Counted from the stretch's first letter, positions 1 to 10,097 are shown. The stretch is DNA of 64,000 nucleotides from Herminiimonas sp. (GCA_028292265.1 JAQGMR010000053.1:110516-174515), one strand, 5' to 3'. The notes: generated by a model from the sequence alone, not told the origin. Program-made: numbers and translations.

Positions 1-581
1 GTGAGGAAGTGCGGCGGATCCTGGATCGCGCCAAGGAAGCGACGATAGGCTGCAGCGCCGAGGATGTAGCTTCCCGGCTGGTCTGCTCCGAAAATCGATA
101 GCGCCCAGAACACATGGTCTTCCGACCAGTCGCGCGGATCTGCAGGCACCTGTAGCAGATCGGCGTTCAGGCGAGCGAAGTTCCGGCCGAGGAAACCCTG
201 AGGCCGCATGTCGTCCAGCGGATAAGGGATGCCGTCGAACCAGCCGTCGCGCATGTCTCCTTCGAGCGGCCACTCGAGCTCTCTTTTGAAAGCCATGGCG
301 CAACCGGCGGGATGAATGAGATCGAGCGTCGCAACCTCCGCGCCGCGTCCATTCTCGTCTATGCGATACAGGCTTATCGGCCCGGTTTCGCCGCGCAGCG
401 TGCGGCGGGCCGCATAGGCGGTGCGTCGGGCCTTGCCGCGCGTCACCACTTGACCACCGAGCGTCTGTACTACTCGCATCAAGGTGGGCGCACTGATTTT
501 CTCGCGTTCGCGCAAGTACTTGGCCGGCATGCGATGCCAGGTTCGCAAGGTCCTTAAAATGGCGTCTGGCGAAGTTTTCAT
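1..581 (-). CDS. HipA-family protein, YjjJ-like (partial, runs off left edge)
   Basis: Reverse-strand reading gives 193 residues before the window ends. Residues 1-55 look like a winged-helix DNA-binding segment (SAPTLMRVVQTLGGQVVTRG, then RRTAYAARRTLRG), and the following part (DGWFDGIPYPLDDMRPQGFLG, FARLNADLLQVP, FWALSIFGADQPGSYILG) resembles the start of the HipA-like fold of the YjjJ group, standalone HipA relatives that carry their own HTH. The catalytic half lies outside the window. The ATG at 581 is the only start before an in-frame stop upstream. No Shine-Dalgarno is visible because a tandem 12-bp repeat occupies that position. No HipB-like antitoxin gene is seen upstream. Family assignment is from motif memory; activity cannot be judged. 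Confidence 0.72.
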   Translation of the reverse strand, partial: MKTSPDAILRTLRTWHRMPAKYLREREKISAPTLMRVVQTLGGQVVTRGKARRTAYAARRTLRGETGPISLYRIDENGRGAEVATLDLIHPAGCAMAFKRELEWPLEGDMRDGWFDGIPYPLDDMRPQGFLGRNFARLNADLLQVPADPRDWSEDHVFWALSIFGADQPGSYILGAAAYRRFLGAIQDPPHFL

Positions 582-603
582 GAAACGATTTATGAAACGA
601 TTT
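580..603. repeat. Tandem 12-bp repeat at the start of the YjjJ-like gene, possible operator
   Basis: The 12-mer ATGAAACGATTT occurs twice head to tail (580-591 and 592-603), abutting and overlapping the start codon of the minus-strand HipA-like gene and replacing its ribosome-binding site. Because that protein has its own HTH, an autoregulatory operator is a reasonable inference, but chance duplication cannot be excluded. Confidence 0.5.
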
Positions 604-930
604 ATCGTGGACTTGCCCCTATGGTATCACGGGTCAATTACCTTCAACTGTGCACTTCTGAATGAAATGATTTGGTGACCAGCCTGATTGGCCTGAAAGA
701 CAGGCTTCAACGCACGGGAACGGATTGAAACTTGAAGGGTTAGACGCTGATCTACCGTCGCAGGCGAACGGTTGGGTGCGCGGTCAAAGGAATCGCCGCA
801 CCCTTGTAATGCTCGGAGCCGAGGTCAGCGGGCGTGATGAAGCAGCGGCTTGCATCGCCCCGCGGCGCACTTCCGCCATCGGACCAGGCAATCCGCCAAG
901 GCACCCGTCAGTGGAGGGTCCAGCCCCTCC
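582..930. other. Intergenic region without a supported gene
   Basis: This 349-nt stretch between the 5' end of the YjjJ-like gene and the 3' end of the oxidoreductase holds the promoter side of the former. Apart from the tandem 12-mer at its left end I see no convincing hairpin, RNA or coding region; the small open frames here lack Shine-Dalgarno sequences and recognisable domains. Confidence 0.6.
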
Positions 931-3900
931 CTATGCCGCGTGCCTTCCTCCGCCCTGCACAGACCCGGAGCGGAATCCGGCAACCAGTTCGGCCTCCTTC
1001 TGCCGTGCTGCCTTAAGATGCCGTTCCTTGACGTGGCCAAAGCCCCGGATGTCTTCCGGGATGCTGGCGATGGCGACCAGTTGACCAAGGTTGCCAGCGT
1101 TAACGAGTGGCAGCAGGTCTTCCAGCAATGCACGGTATTGCGTAATCAATTCCCGCTCGACCTTGCGCTCTGCACTGTGGCCGAACGGGTCGAGCACAGT
1201 GCCCCGCAGGAATCGCAGCTTCGCCAGGACGCCGAATGCCTGCATCATCCATGAGCCGTACTCGCGCTTGACGAGATGGCCCTTGTCATCGCGTTTGGCA
1301 AGCAGCGGCGGGGCGAGATGAAACTTGAGCTTGTAATCGCCTTCGAACATGCCGTCAATCTTTGCAGCGAAGGCCTGATTTGCATACAGGCGCGCGACTT
1401 CATACTCGTCCTTGTAGGCCATCAGCTTGAACAGATAGCGGGCAACGGCTTCGGTCAGTCGCATCGACGTGCCGCTGCCGACCAGTTCGCTCTCCACCTT
1501 CTGAACGCGATCCACGAAGGATTTGTATTGCGCGGCATAGTCAGCGTTTTGATAGTCGGTGAGGAAGGCGATACGCCTGGCAACCACGTCCTCAAGCGTG
1601 GGGGTGCGCTTGAACTCGATTACCTGCGCCGGGACGTTTAGCTGCGCCGCCTTTTCAACCGCGGTGAGGTCCGCCGCAGCCAATCGGCCCCACGCGAATG
1701 CCTGCGTATTGAATTCGACCGACACGCCGTTCAGGCTGATTGCTTTCAAGATGGAGGCTTCGTTGAGAGGCACCCAGCCCTTTTGCCAGGCGAAGCCCAG
1801 CATGAACATATTGGTCGCGATAGCGTCGCCCATGACGGCGGTAGCCAACTTGCCGGCATCAATAAAGGCGGTGTTGTCGAGGCCGCAAGCCGTCTGAATG
1901 TCGTGTTCTGCCGACGTGCGCGGGAATTGCCAATCCGGATTGCGCACGAAGGCTGCGGTTGGGGCGCCGGATGAATTGATGGCGGCGTGCGTGCGCGACT
2001 CGCCCATGCGTGACAGGGCGTCTCGCCCCGCAGTAACGATCAAATCGCAGCCGATGACAAGGTCGGCCGCGCCGGTGCCGACTCGGGTCGAATGGAGCGC
2101 TTCCGGATGGCTGGCCAGGCGCACGTGCGACAAAACCGGGCCGCCTTTCTGCGCGAGTCCGCTCATGTCGAGCACCGAGCAACCCTTGCCCTCGACATGG
2201 GCGGCCATCGCCAGAATCTGGCCAACCGTGACAACGCCGGTCCCGCCGATGCCCGTTACTAAAATCCCGAACGGTTCACCGATTGAGGGAACGGTCGGCT
2301 GCGGCAAATTAGCGGTCCGCGGCATGCCGGGCTTGCCGTCTGCTCCAGCTGCACTCGCAGCGGCTTTTTTGGGCTTGCGCAGTTGGCCGCCTTCCACCGT
2401 GACGAAGCTGGGACAAAATCCGTTCACGCAGGAATAGTCCTTGTTGCACGTGGACTGATTGATTTGCCGCTTGCGACCGAACTCCGTTTCGAGCGGTTCA
2501 ACCGAGAGGCAATTGGATTGCACGCTGCAATCGCCGCACCCTTCGCAAACCGCTTCGTTGATGACGGCACGCTTGGCCGGGTCCGGGTACTCATTGCGTT
2601 TCCGGCGCCGCCGCTTTTCCGAGGCGCACGTTTGGTCGTAGATCATGGCGGACACACCGGGGCATTCGCGCAATTCGCGCTGCACCGCATCGAGTTCGCT
2701 GCGATGGCGTACCGTTACGCCCGGCGCCCAATTGACATTCGACGGATACTTGTCGGGTTCATCGGTGACGACGATGATTGGCGTGACTCCCTCGGCCGCA
2801 ATCTGGCGCGAAATCATTGCCGGGTCGAGCGGGCCATCGACATGCTGGCCGCCTGTCATGGCGACCGCATCGTTATAAAGAATCTTGTAGGTCAGGTTGA
2901 CCTTTGCGGAGACGGCGGCACGAATCGCCAACAGGCCGGAATGGAAGTAGGTGCCATCGCCGAGATTGGCGAAAACGTGCTTCTCATCGGTGAAAGGCGC
3001 GTTCCCGATCCAGGTCGCGCCTTCGGCGCCCATGTGGGTGAAGGTCGCGGTTTCACGATCCATCCAAAGTGCCATGTAGTGGCAACCAATGCCAGCCAGG
3101 GCACGGCTACCTTCGGGGACTTTGGTGGAAGTATTGTGCGGGCAGCCGGAACAGAAGTAGGGAATGCGGTCCTTGCTCGGGTCGGGAGCGCCGACCTTGA
3201 GCACGGCTTCCTTGGCTTCAAGGTACGCAATACGCTCTCTTACCCGTTGCTCGATCGGATGACCGGCGAAATACTTGATGATGCGGCTGGCGATAGCACG
3301 CGCGATCTGCGCAGGGTTCAGTTCATAGGTCGCCGGCAGCAGCCAGTTTCCATGCCCTTCATCGCGGCGATTGCTCCATTCGCCAGTGTCGTCAAACTTG
3401 CCCACCACCCGCGGTCGCACATCGTCGCGCCAGTTGTAAAGTTCTTCCTTGAGCTGGTACTCGAGGATCTGACGCTTCTCTTCAACCACGAGGATTTCTT
3501 CCAGGCCCTGCGCGAAGTGGCGCACGCCTTCCGCTTCGAGCGGCCAGGTCATACCTACCTTGTAAAGGCGAATGCCGATGTCGCGGGCAACCTCTTCGTC
3601 GATGCCGAGATCTTCGAAGGCCTGGCGCGTGTCGAGATAGGATTTACCGGCAGTGATGATGCCGATGCGCGCATGCGGGCTGTCCCAGATAATGCGGTTC
3701 AGGTGGTTCACGCGCGCATAGGCCAGCGCGGCATACCACTTGAAGTTGTTCATGCGCGCTTCCTGCTCCAGCACCGCATCGGGCCAGCGAATGTTGAGGC
3801 CGCCAGGTGGCAGGGCGAAGTCTTCGGGCAGAACGATCTTTACGCGGTCCGGATCAATGTCGACCGCCGCGCCGGACTCCACAACGTCCGTCACGCATTT

Positions 3901-4551
3901 CATCGCAACCCAAAGGCCGGTGTAGCGACTCATGGCCCAGCCATGCAAGCCGTAGTCGAGATACTCCTGGACTGATGAGGGGTATAGCACGGGTATGCCG
4001 CAGGCTTTCAGAATGTGTTCGCTCTGGTGCGCCGTGGTCGACGATTTCGCGGCATGGTCGTCGCCCGCCAGCACCAGTACCCCGCCGGTTCTTGAAGAAC
4101 CCGCCATGTTGGCGTGCTTGAAGACATCACCGCAGCGATCGACGCCCGGGCCCTTGCCATACCACATTGAAAAGACGCCGTCGTATTTTGCGCCAGGGAA
4201 CAGGTTCACCTGCTGCGTTCCCCAGATGCTGGTGGCGGCAAGGTCTTCGTTGACGCCCGGGTGAAATTTAACGTGATGCGCCTCCAGATGCTTCTTCGCC
4301 TTCTGCGCAGTCTGGTCGACGCTGCCGAGTGGCGAGCCGCGATATCCAGAGATGAAGCCCGCTGTATTCAGTCCTGCTTCCAGGTCGCGCTGCCGCTGCA
4401 GCATGGGCAAGCGAATCAGGGCCTGGGTGCCGGTAATGAACGCTCGTCCGCGCTCGAGCGTGTACTTGTCGTCCAGCGTTATCCCGGTTGATGCGGTATC
4501 GCCAGCAGCCGGCATTTCCGGTGCGAGCGAAGTTGTCAGGGGTGCGTTCAT
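931..4551 (-). CDS. Fused indolepyruvate ferredoxin oxidoreductase family protein (IorA-IorB type)
   Basis: A 1206-residue protein joining the alpha and beta subunits of 2-oxoacid:ferredoxin oxidoreductases. The N-terminal pyrimidine-binding domain comes first, then the thiamine diphosphate domain with GDGTYFHSG near residue 530 and NDAVAMTGGQ. A [4Fe-4S] ferredoxin segment follows (CEGCGDC near 665, CNKDYSCVNGFC near 705). Next is the IorB/gamma domain (GIGGTGVVTVG near 770, GLAQKGGPVLSHVRL), then the C-terminal domain typical of this fused family. It should convert aryl pyruvates such as indolepyruvate or phenylpyruvate to arylacetyl-CoA. I chose ATG 4551 because GGAGA lies just upstream; the frame stays open 18 codons further. 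Nearby phenylalanine hydroxylase and HPD genes support a role in aromatic amino acid breakdown. The exact substrate is inferred. Confidence 0.9.
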   Translation of the reverse strand: MNAPLTTSLAPEMPAAGDTASTGITLDDKYTLERGRAFITGTQALIRLPMLQRQRDLEAGLNTAGFISGYRGSPLGSVDQTAQKAKKHLEAHHVKFHPGVNEDLAATSIWGTQQVNLFPGAKYDGVFSMWYGKGPGVDRCGDVFKHANMAGSSRTGGVLVLAGDDHAAKSSTTAHQSEHILKACGIPVLYPSSVQEYLDYGLHGWAMSRYTGLWVAMKCVTDVVESGAAVDIDPDRVKIVLPEDFALPPGGLNIRWPDAVLEQEARMNNFKWYAALAYARVNHLNRIIWDSPHARIGIITAGKSYLDTRQAFEDLGIDEEVARDIGIRLYKVGMTWPLEAEGVRHFAQGLEEILVVEEKRQILEYQLKEELYNWRDDVRPRVVGKFDDTGEWSNRRDEGHGNWLLPATYELNPAQIARAIASRIIKYFAGHPIEQRVRERIAYLEAKEAVLKVGAPDPSKDRIPYFCSGCPHNTSTKVPEGSRALAGIGCHYMALWMDRETATFTHMGAEGATWIGNAPFTDEKHVFANLGDGTYFHSGLLAIRAAVSAKVNLTYKILYNDAVAMTGGQHVDGPLDPAMISRQIAAEGVTPIIVVTDEPDKYPSNVNWAPGVTVRHRSELDAVQRELRECPGVSAMIYDQTCASEKRRRRKRNEYPDPAKRAVINEAVCEGCGDCSVQSNCLSVEPLETEFGRKRQINQSTCNKDYSCVNGFCPSFVTVEGGQLRKPKKAAASAAGADGKPGMPRTANLPQPTVPSIGEPFGILVTGIGGTGVVTVGQILAMAAHVEGKGCSVLDMSGLAQKGGPVLSHVRLASHPEALHSTRVGTGAADLVIGCDLIVTAGRDALSRMGESRTHAAINSSGAPTAAFVRNPDWQFPRTSAEHDIQTACGLDNTAFIDAGKLATAVMGDAIATNMFMLGFAWQKGWVPLNEASILKAISLNGVSVEFNTQAFAWGRLAAADLTAVEKAAQLNVPAQVIEFKRTPTLEDVVARRIAFLTDYQNADYAAQYKSFVDRVQKVESELVGSGTSMRLTEAVARYLFKLMAYKDEYEVARLYANQAFAAKIDGMFEGDYKLKFHLAPPLLAKRDDKGHLVKREYGSWMMQAFGVLAKLRFLRGTVLDPFGHSAERKVERELITQYRALLEDLLPLVNAGNLGQLVAIASIPEDIRGFGHVKERHLKAARQKEAELVAGFRSGSVQGGGRHAA

Positions 4552-5120
4552 GGAGTCTCCGTGAGCCAAAAATTTTGTCTTTGGGTGCGATGGTTTCGCT
4601 GCCAAACTGATCCGTCTTGTGAATGGACCGTCCTTGATCTGATATGAGGAAGCCTAGCACACATGGGAACGCTGCTCCATGCGCGGCGCAGCATGGTTTG
4701 CGCCCAGGGTGATGTGCTTCGACGTAGCTTCTAATGGCATGGCTGCCGCCTTCTAGTCGCCTCGATGAGGCCCGGTCTGGCCTCCATAGCGCCACGATTG
4801 CGGCGACTGAATTGAGCAGTATTTAGAAAAGTTCGGAAAGAATGCGAAAGGCTCTATCACACGAGGAAGCGGCCGATGCAGGCAGTCGGCGAAGCGTTGT
4901 GATGCCACTGACACGAACAAGACCAGCTAGCGATCGAGGGAAATATCAAGCGCGCTGCAAGCGCATGCATGGCACGCTCGCCGCAAAGTTCATGCACGAG
5001 TTTGGCGCTGCCGACGCAGGAACGGATCAGGCCATGCCGGCCGGATCCGTTCAATTTACTTTTTTCCCGCTCTATATTGCAAGGCTTAACGCTGGATGTC
5101 ACCACCGCTCAGCCCCGCAA
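4552..5120. other. Intergenic region, no gene supported
   Basis: This 569-nt gap lies between the 5' end of the oxidoreductase gene and the 3' end of the putative effector gene. It must hold the promoter of the oxidoreductase gene, but I found no good -35/-10 pair. Short overlapping open frames on both strands look random. No tRNA, integrase remnant or insertion-sequence end is evident although this is one border of the likely acquired pair. Confidence 0.55.
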
Positions 5121-7256
5121 TCAGACTTGAGCGTTAGACGGCGTTGAAACCGCAGGTTGAGATGCCACCATCACATCCAACACCTGTCTGCGGTGGTCGT
5201 TGCTGCATTTCATCAATGCCTGATTTGCCATATCCCGAGTAGTAATTTTTTTGCCAGAAATCTTCGACAACAGGTCCAGCGCCCCCTTTAGCTTCGGGTC
5301 AGCCACGATGTTCTTGGCAAAGGTTGCCCCCACCACGTCAATTGTCATTTGCGCCAAGGCTTTATCGGAGCTGTGGTCCTTGGCGCGGAGCTTGAATTGC
5401 TCCTTGCCGCAAAGTACGTCGGCAAAGTAGTCCTGGTGCTTCAACACGACGTCATTGAAAGATACGCTATTGCCGTCAACATCGTTGTAGCTTTTGAATA
5501 ACCATCCGCCGCCGCGCTTCTTTTCGATGCAAAGATCCGCTTTTATCTGGGCCGAATATCGCGACATATCCTTTCCACGTTCAGCGTAGGCGACCGTGAC
5601 TTTTTGCGCGATGAACGATGACAGTATTTTGCAGTCAGTCGAGTTCGGTAGCTCGTTCGCCTCAATTCCAACCCATTCAGCCAACGCTCTAAACGCTTCG
5701 ACATCGTAGAACGCAACAAGGTCTGAGAACCCGGCGGAAATTGGCGTGGCGTAGTCATGCTCCACGTCCTTGTCGAGCTCATCCACGAAGCTTGCGTTAA
5801 TCTTTAGCGAGTCATCATATTGGGCGAACCGATTCGTTGGCCCCTTGAAAAGAGGATGCTCGGATGTTGAATGTGGCCGCAATTCAAGGTGCTTGCAAAT
5901 TTTTCTAAGGGCACCGGCGAGGTCAATCCGTACTAGTTGATTGTCGCCCTTGAGCCCAAGATTACCGGTATGCATATCGAATTCATCGCCACGCAAAGCG
6001 GGAACCGTCACCTTCTCGAAGTTTTGATATTGTCCTTTACTGAACGCGTTTTTGATAAACCACTGGGTTCCGGTCATGCCGAGATACCACGGCTTCTCCT
6101 TTGGGACCGGCATACCGTGTTGCGCGTAAACATCTTTATAAAGGTCGCATTTATAGTCCGTTATATAGACGGAAGCGGCGTATATATCGGATGCCTTGCG
6201 GTTCACACCATTGGAAGTGTCGACGAGATGCACGTCGGGAAACAAATCGGGGTGCCTGCTACGGAATATTACAGACCCGAGAAACTCCGTCATGTTTTTG
6301 GCGATAACTGGTTCGAATTTCAGTAACGCCAATTGTGCCTTGTCGAGTTTAGCGATTACCCTGCCGTCCGCAAGACATAGCTGTCCTTTTTGATGCTCCG
6401 TCACATCGAATTTTCCGGCTCCGTCGTAGCTTACGCGAGTGATATCACCAGCCTTGTTCCGTATAACAGTGATTTTTTGGCCGTCGACATCCTTTGCCTC
6501 ATCCCGATCATTCAAAACATTAAGCTTCTTCCCGCTCAGGTCAATGCATTCCGACTTTTTGTTCACGAGCAGGTGAATCCCTCCCTTGGCGCCGGCACCA
6601 TGCTGACCGCCAGCTTTCTCGCCTTTGTAACTCCAAAAATGTTTTACGCCATTTGACGACGAAGAAGAGGGCTTGCTGTGCAAGATGGGCCGAGCAGTGG
6701 AGCTCGTCGCGTCTTGCGCCACCTGGTCATGCGGGCCGGTGACGATGGCAGTGGTATTGCCCTGTACCTGTAACTGCGGCAAAACGCTGGCCGGGATATC
6801 AGGCGGCAGGCTGGACGGGCGCGGCGGTGGTGCATCGGCGACCTTGTCACGCGGGTTTGCAAGAACCTGCGGATTGCAAGACAGGACGTGGGTTGCCGCA
6901 TTCGATGTATTCGCATCGACGCTGCCGGGGCTGGTGCTTGTCAGTGAGGTGGAAGCAGCCAGGCCAGGAAGGAAGCTTGGGGTCGCATGCGAAAAAGGAG
7001 ATGGCGGGGGCACGTTGGGACCCGTTACAGGCTGCCCGCGCGGCGAACTGGTCCCGTTGATCGGTATTTCGGCATGTGGATGGACGACCGCTTGCGGGAT
7101 CGTCGCCATGACCAGGGTTGCCGCAAGGGGCGCGACCGGTCCACTGCTGCTGCAAGAAAACGCACTTTTTTCGGCAACAGGTGTTTTGCCTGGTTCGACC
7201 GGACCGGTTGGCCCTGCCCCGCTTCCCCGCAGTGGATTCGACGAATTCGATTTCAT
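5121..7256 (-). CDS. Putative type III effector with kinase-like motif, hypothetical (711 aa)
   Basis: No named family is recognised with confidence. Residues 1-205 are rich in Ser, Pro, Thr and Ala, with no hydrophobic signal peptide, as expected for a secretion and chaperone-binding region. Residues 205-700 are globular and mixed alpha/beta. The stretch around 421-450 contains GDEFDMHTGNLGL followed by VRIDLAGAL, so D427-x-H429-x-x-N432 is followed by I444-D445. That layout resembles the catalytic loop and metal-binding Asp of atypical kinase folds (HipA, PI kinase-like and several Legionella effectors). TEFLGSVIFRSRHPDLFP (323-340) could be the helix preceding the active lobe. The gene begins 33 nt after a CesT-like chaperone gene and is probably co-transcribed. 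Its coding sequence looks visibly A/T-richer than its neighbours, suggesting acquisition. Function is inference. Confidence 0.7.
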   Translation of the reverse strand: MKSNSSNPLRGSGAGPTGPVEPGKTPVAEKSAFSCSSSGPVAPLAATLVMATIPQAVVHPHAEIPINGTSSPRGQPVTGPNVPPPSPFSHATPSFLPGLAASTSLTSTSPGSVDANTSNAATHVLSCNPQVLANPRDKVADAPPPRPSSLPPDIPASVLPQLQVQGNTTAIVTGPHDQVAQDATSSTARPILHSKPSSSSSNGVKHFWSYKGEKAGGQHGAGAKGGIHLLVNKKSECIDLSGKKLNVLNDRDEAKDVDGQKITVIRNKAGDITRVSYDGAGKFDVTEHQKGQLCLADGRVIAKLDKAQLALLKFEPVIAKNMTEFLGSVIFRSRHPDLFPDVHLVDTSNGVNRKASDIYAASVYITDYKCDLYKDVYAQHGMPVPKEKPWYLGMTGTQWFIKNAFSKGQYQNFEKVTVPALRGDEFDMHTGNLGLKGDNQLVRIDLAGALRKICKHLELRPHSTSEHPLFKGPTNRFAQYDDSLKINASFVDELDKDVEHDYATPISAGFSDLVAFYDVEAFRALAEWVGIEANELPNSTDCKILSSFIAQKVTVAYAERGKDMSRYSAQIKADLCIEKKRGGGWLFKSYNDVDGNSVSFNDVVLKHQDYFADVLCGKEQFKLRAKDHSSDKALAQMTIDVVGATFAKNIVADPKLKGALDLLSKISGKKITTRDMANQALMKCSNDHRRQVLDVMVASQPAVSTPSNAQV

Positions 7257-7289
7257 GATAGCTCCCCAACCAAAGATTGACGCTCGCCG

Positions 7290-7751
7290 CTACGCAAATG
7301 AGATTGCTGAACCAGGATCGAGTTGGAAGTCGGGCGGCGGATCGTTCCCGCCGATGTAGGCCCGCCAAATGGCCGCCAGGCCGGCGACATTAAGCACGAC
7401 AGTCCTCAATGTGCTCGCCGAAGGCGAATCGGCAAAATAGTCGTAGGCCAATACCAATTCCCCTTGCGGTCCATCCATGCCGATACGAACGCCACCGGTC
7501 TTCTGCCAGAGCGCGTTGTAGCAAAGGAGGAGTTCGTAGAGCGCGAACTGTTTTTCACCCGGCGCATGCCCCAACGACGAACTAAGCACCAGTCTCTCCG
7601 GCGTTTCCGTCGGCCGGATGAAGAGAGTCGAGCCATCCTCGAACCGGATCGTCCAAAGCGATTCTTCAACCTGTGAGAGCGCGTTGTTATCCGGAAGGAC
7701 GCGACCGAGCTCGGTAATTAGCGTGCGTGCACGTTGCAGATCGTTCGACAC
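7290..7751 (-). CDS. CesT/Tir-type type III secretion chaperone-like protein
   Basis: A 153-residue acidic protein with the size and pattern of class I type III secretion chaperones. It has an N-terminal helix (RARTLITELGRVLP), alternating strands (SLWTIRFEDGSTLFIRPTE, RLVLSSSLGH), a helix ending in LYELLLCYNALWQKTGG, a strand pair (RIGMDGPQGELVLAYDY) and a C-terminal helix. Such chaperones dimerise, bind the N-terminal part of one effector and deliver it to the injectisome ATPase. Translation most likely begins at GTG 7751, preceded by AGGGGG at good spacing. The next gene in the same direction is the candidate effector, matching the usual chaperone-effector pairing. No injectisome genes are in this window. 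The call rests on pattern recognition. Confidence 0.72.
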   Translation of the reverse strand: MSNDLQRARTLITELGRVLPDNNALSQVEESLWTIRFEDGSTLFIRPTETPERLVLSSSLGHAPGEKQFALYELLLCYNALWQKTGGVRIGMDGPQGELVLAYDYFADSPSASTLRTVVLNVAGLAAIWRAYIGGNDPPPDFQLDPGSAISFA

Positions 7752-8067
7752 AAGGCCCCCTATGACCGTATCCCACCAATAATTCCCGCCCCAACGGGCC
7801 TAATCGGTAATAGATGTAGTGTGCGTTTATCAAACCGTCAACACTTGTTTAGGTTTGAGATCGGGCCGGACGAAACAGCATTGGAGGGGCGAGCAAGGCG
7901 CTCCAGCGTGACCGGAATGCACCATTGAGAGGTCTACGCAGAATCGGACGTGCGCCCAGGTGTGGTGGTGGTAGCCGCGATAGCTGCGTCGGCGTGGTGC
8001 TGTGATGGCCGCGTTGAATCAGCCCTTCATCGGTCGGGGACTGCGGGCAGCGAAGCGACCTCGTTCC
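7752..8067. other. Intergenic region between chaperone and phenylalanine hydroxylase genes
   Basis: This 316-nt gap carries the upstream region of the chaperone-effector pair (candidate promoter and inverted repeat at 7807-7858) and the 3' flank of the hydroxylase gene. I see no integrase, repeat pair or RNA gene that would explain the insertion. Confidence 0.55.
7807..7858 (-). promoter_or_regulatory. Candidate promoter and inverted repeat upstream of the chaperone gene
   Basis: Reading the minus strand, TTGACG (7836-7841) and a weak TACATC (7813-7818) are separated by 17 nt. A perfect 7-bp inverted repeat, TCAAACC-N15-GGTTTGA (7830-7858), overlaps the -35 element and would suit a dimeric regulator. 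No TTCG-N16-TTCG (HrpB-type) or HrpL-type box was seen. Confidence 0.35.
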
Positions 8068-8984
8068 TCAGCGAGGCAATACCGGAGGCTTCACCATTTC
8101 GCCTGGCAGTACGACATCAGCGGGGAACCCGGGCAACGCTTTCAACCGCGCGTATATCGGGGTGAAATCCGGTGCCGTCTCCTCGAACAACTGATTGAAG
8201 CTGCGAATGACGAAATAGCTTTCCTGGAACGAGTCTATCTTGTAGAGGGTGCGCATGACGCGCTCGACGTTGAAGGCAAGACGATGCGGTTTCGGGCTGG
8301 TGAGGCAGTAATCAATTTCGCCGCCCGACGACAGAATGCCTGCGCCGAAAGCCCGCAGACCGGCAGGCCCTTCAATCAGCCCAAACTCGATGGTGTACCA
8401 GTAAAGACGGGCAAGGAAAGGCAGTCCCCCGAGCGGCATTGCCTTGAGTCCGCCCTTTCCGTACTCCTGCAGATGGTCTGCGAAAACCGGGTTGAACAGC
8501 AAGGGCACGTGGCCGAAGAAGTCGTGGAAGATGTCCGGCTCGACGATGTAGTCAAACTCCTCGGGTTCGCGCAGCCAGACCGTGACGGGAAATCGCCGGC
8601 TCGCAAGATGCTGGAAGAAGGTCAGGTCCGGCACCAGGCCAGGAACCGCAACCAGTTCCCAACCGGTAGCGCGCATCAAGGACTGGCTCACCTTTTGAAG
8701 GTCCGGAATGCCTTCGCCCGCGTCAAGCGCGGCAAGACTGTTAATAAATTCATCGCAGGCTCGGCCAGGCAGCAGAGCCGACTGGCGCTGATACAAGCGG
8801 CGCCACAGCGCGTGCTGCTCGGCCGGGTAGGCCTGGCAATCCTGCTGGACCACATAATCAGCGTCCGCGCGGGCATAATCACCGCGCAGCGTGCCGTTCT
8901 CCGACTTGGCGGCGAGCGTCGCGAAAAATTCCGCGCGCTCCTTCTCCGATAGGCTGTTCGACATTGCCGTCGCTTCCCCGAGCT

Positions 8985-8988
<4 letters not shown>
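8068..8988 (-). CDS. phhA: Phenylalanine 4-monooxygenase
   Basis: Converts phenylalanine to tyrosine using tetrahydropterin, Fe(II) and O2. The 306-residue length is that of the monomeric bacterial enzyme. The core EPDIFHDFFGHVPLL gives iron ligands H155 and H160, and WYTIEFGL gives the third ligand E201. ATG 8988 overlaps the stop codon of the upstream dioxygenase gene as ATGA, so the two are translationally coupled; an internal ATG eight codons later (8964) is an alternative. Together with the HPD gene it feeds phenylalanine through tyrosine and 4-hydroxyphenylpyruvate to homogentisate. Expression is probably controlled with HPD by the divergent Lrp-type regulator. Confidence 0.95.

Positions 8989-10097
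<1,109 letters not shown>

Noticed and set aside
2383..3975. 530-codon open frame on the plus strand
   Set aside because: It is antisense to the oxidoreductase gene, whose domains are unambiguous; composition reflects the high-GC antisense frame and there is no ribosome-binding site.
7752..7950. Known hrp box (TTCG-N16-TTCG or HrpL type) before the chaperone gene
   Set aside because: Looked for on the minus strand and not found; only one CGAA is present in the right area.
8059..8077. Hairpin CCTCG/CGAGG at the end of phhA as terminator
   Set aside because: Only 5 bp with an 8-nt loop, overlaps the stop codon and lacks a T-run.
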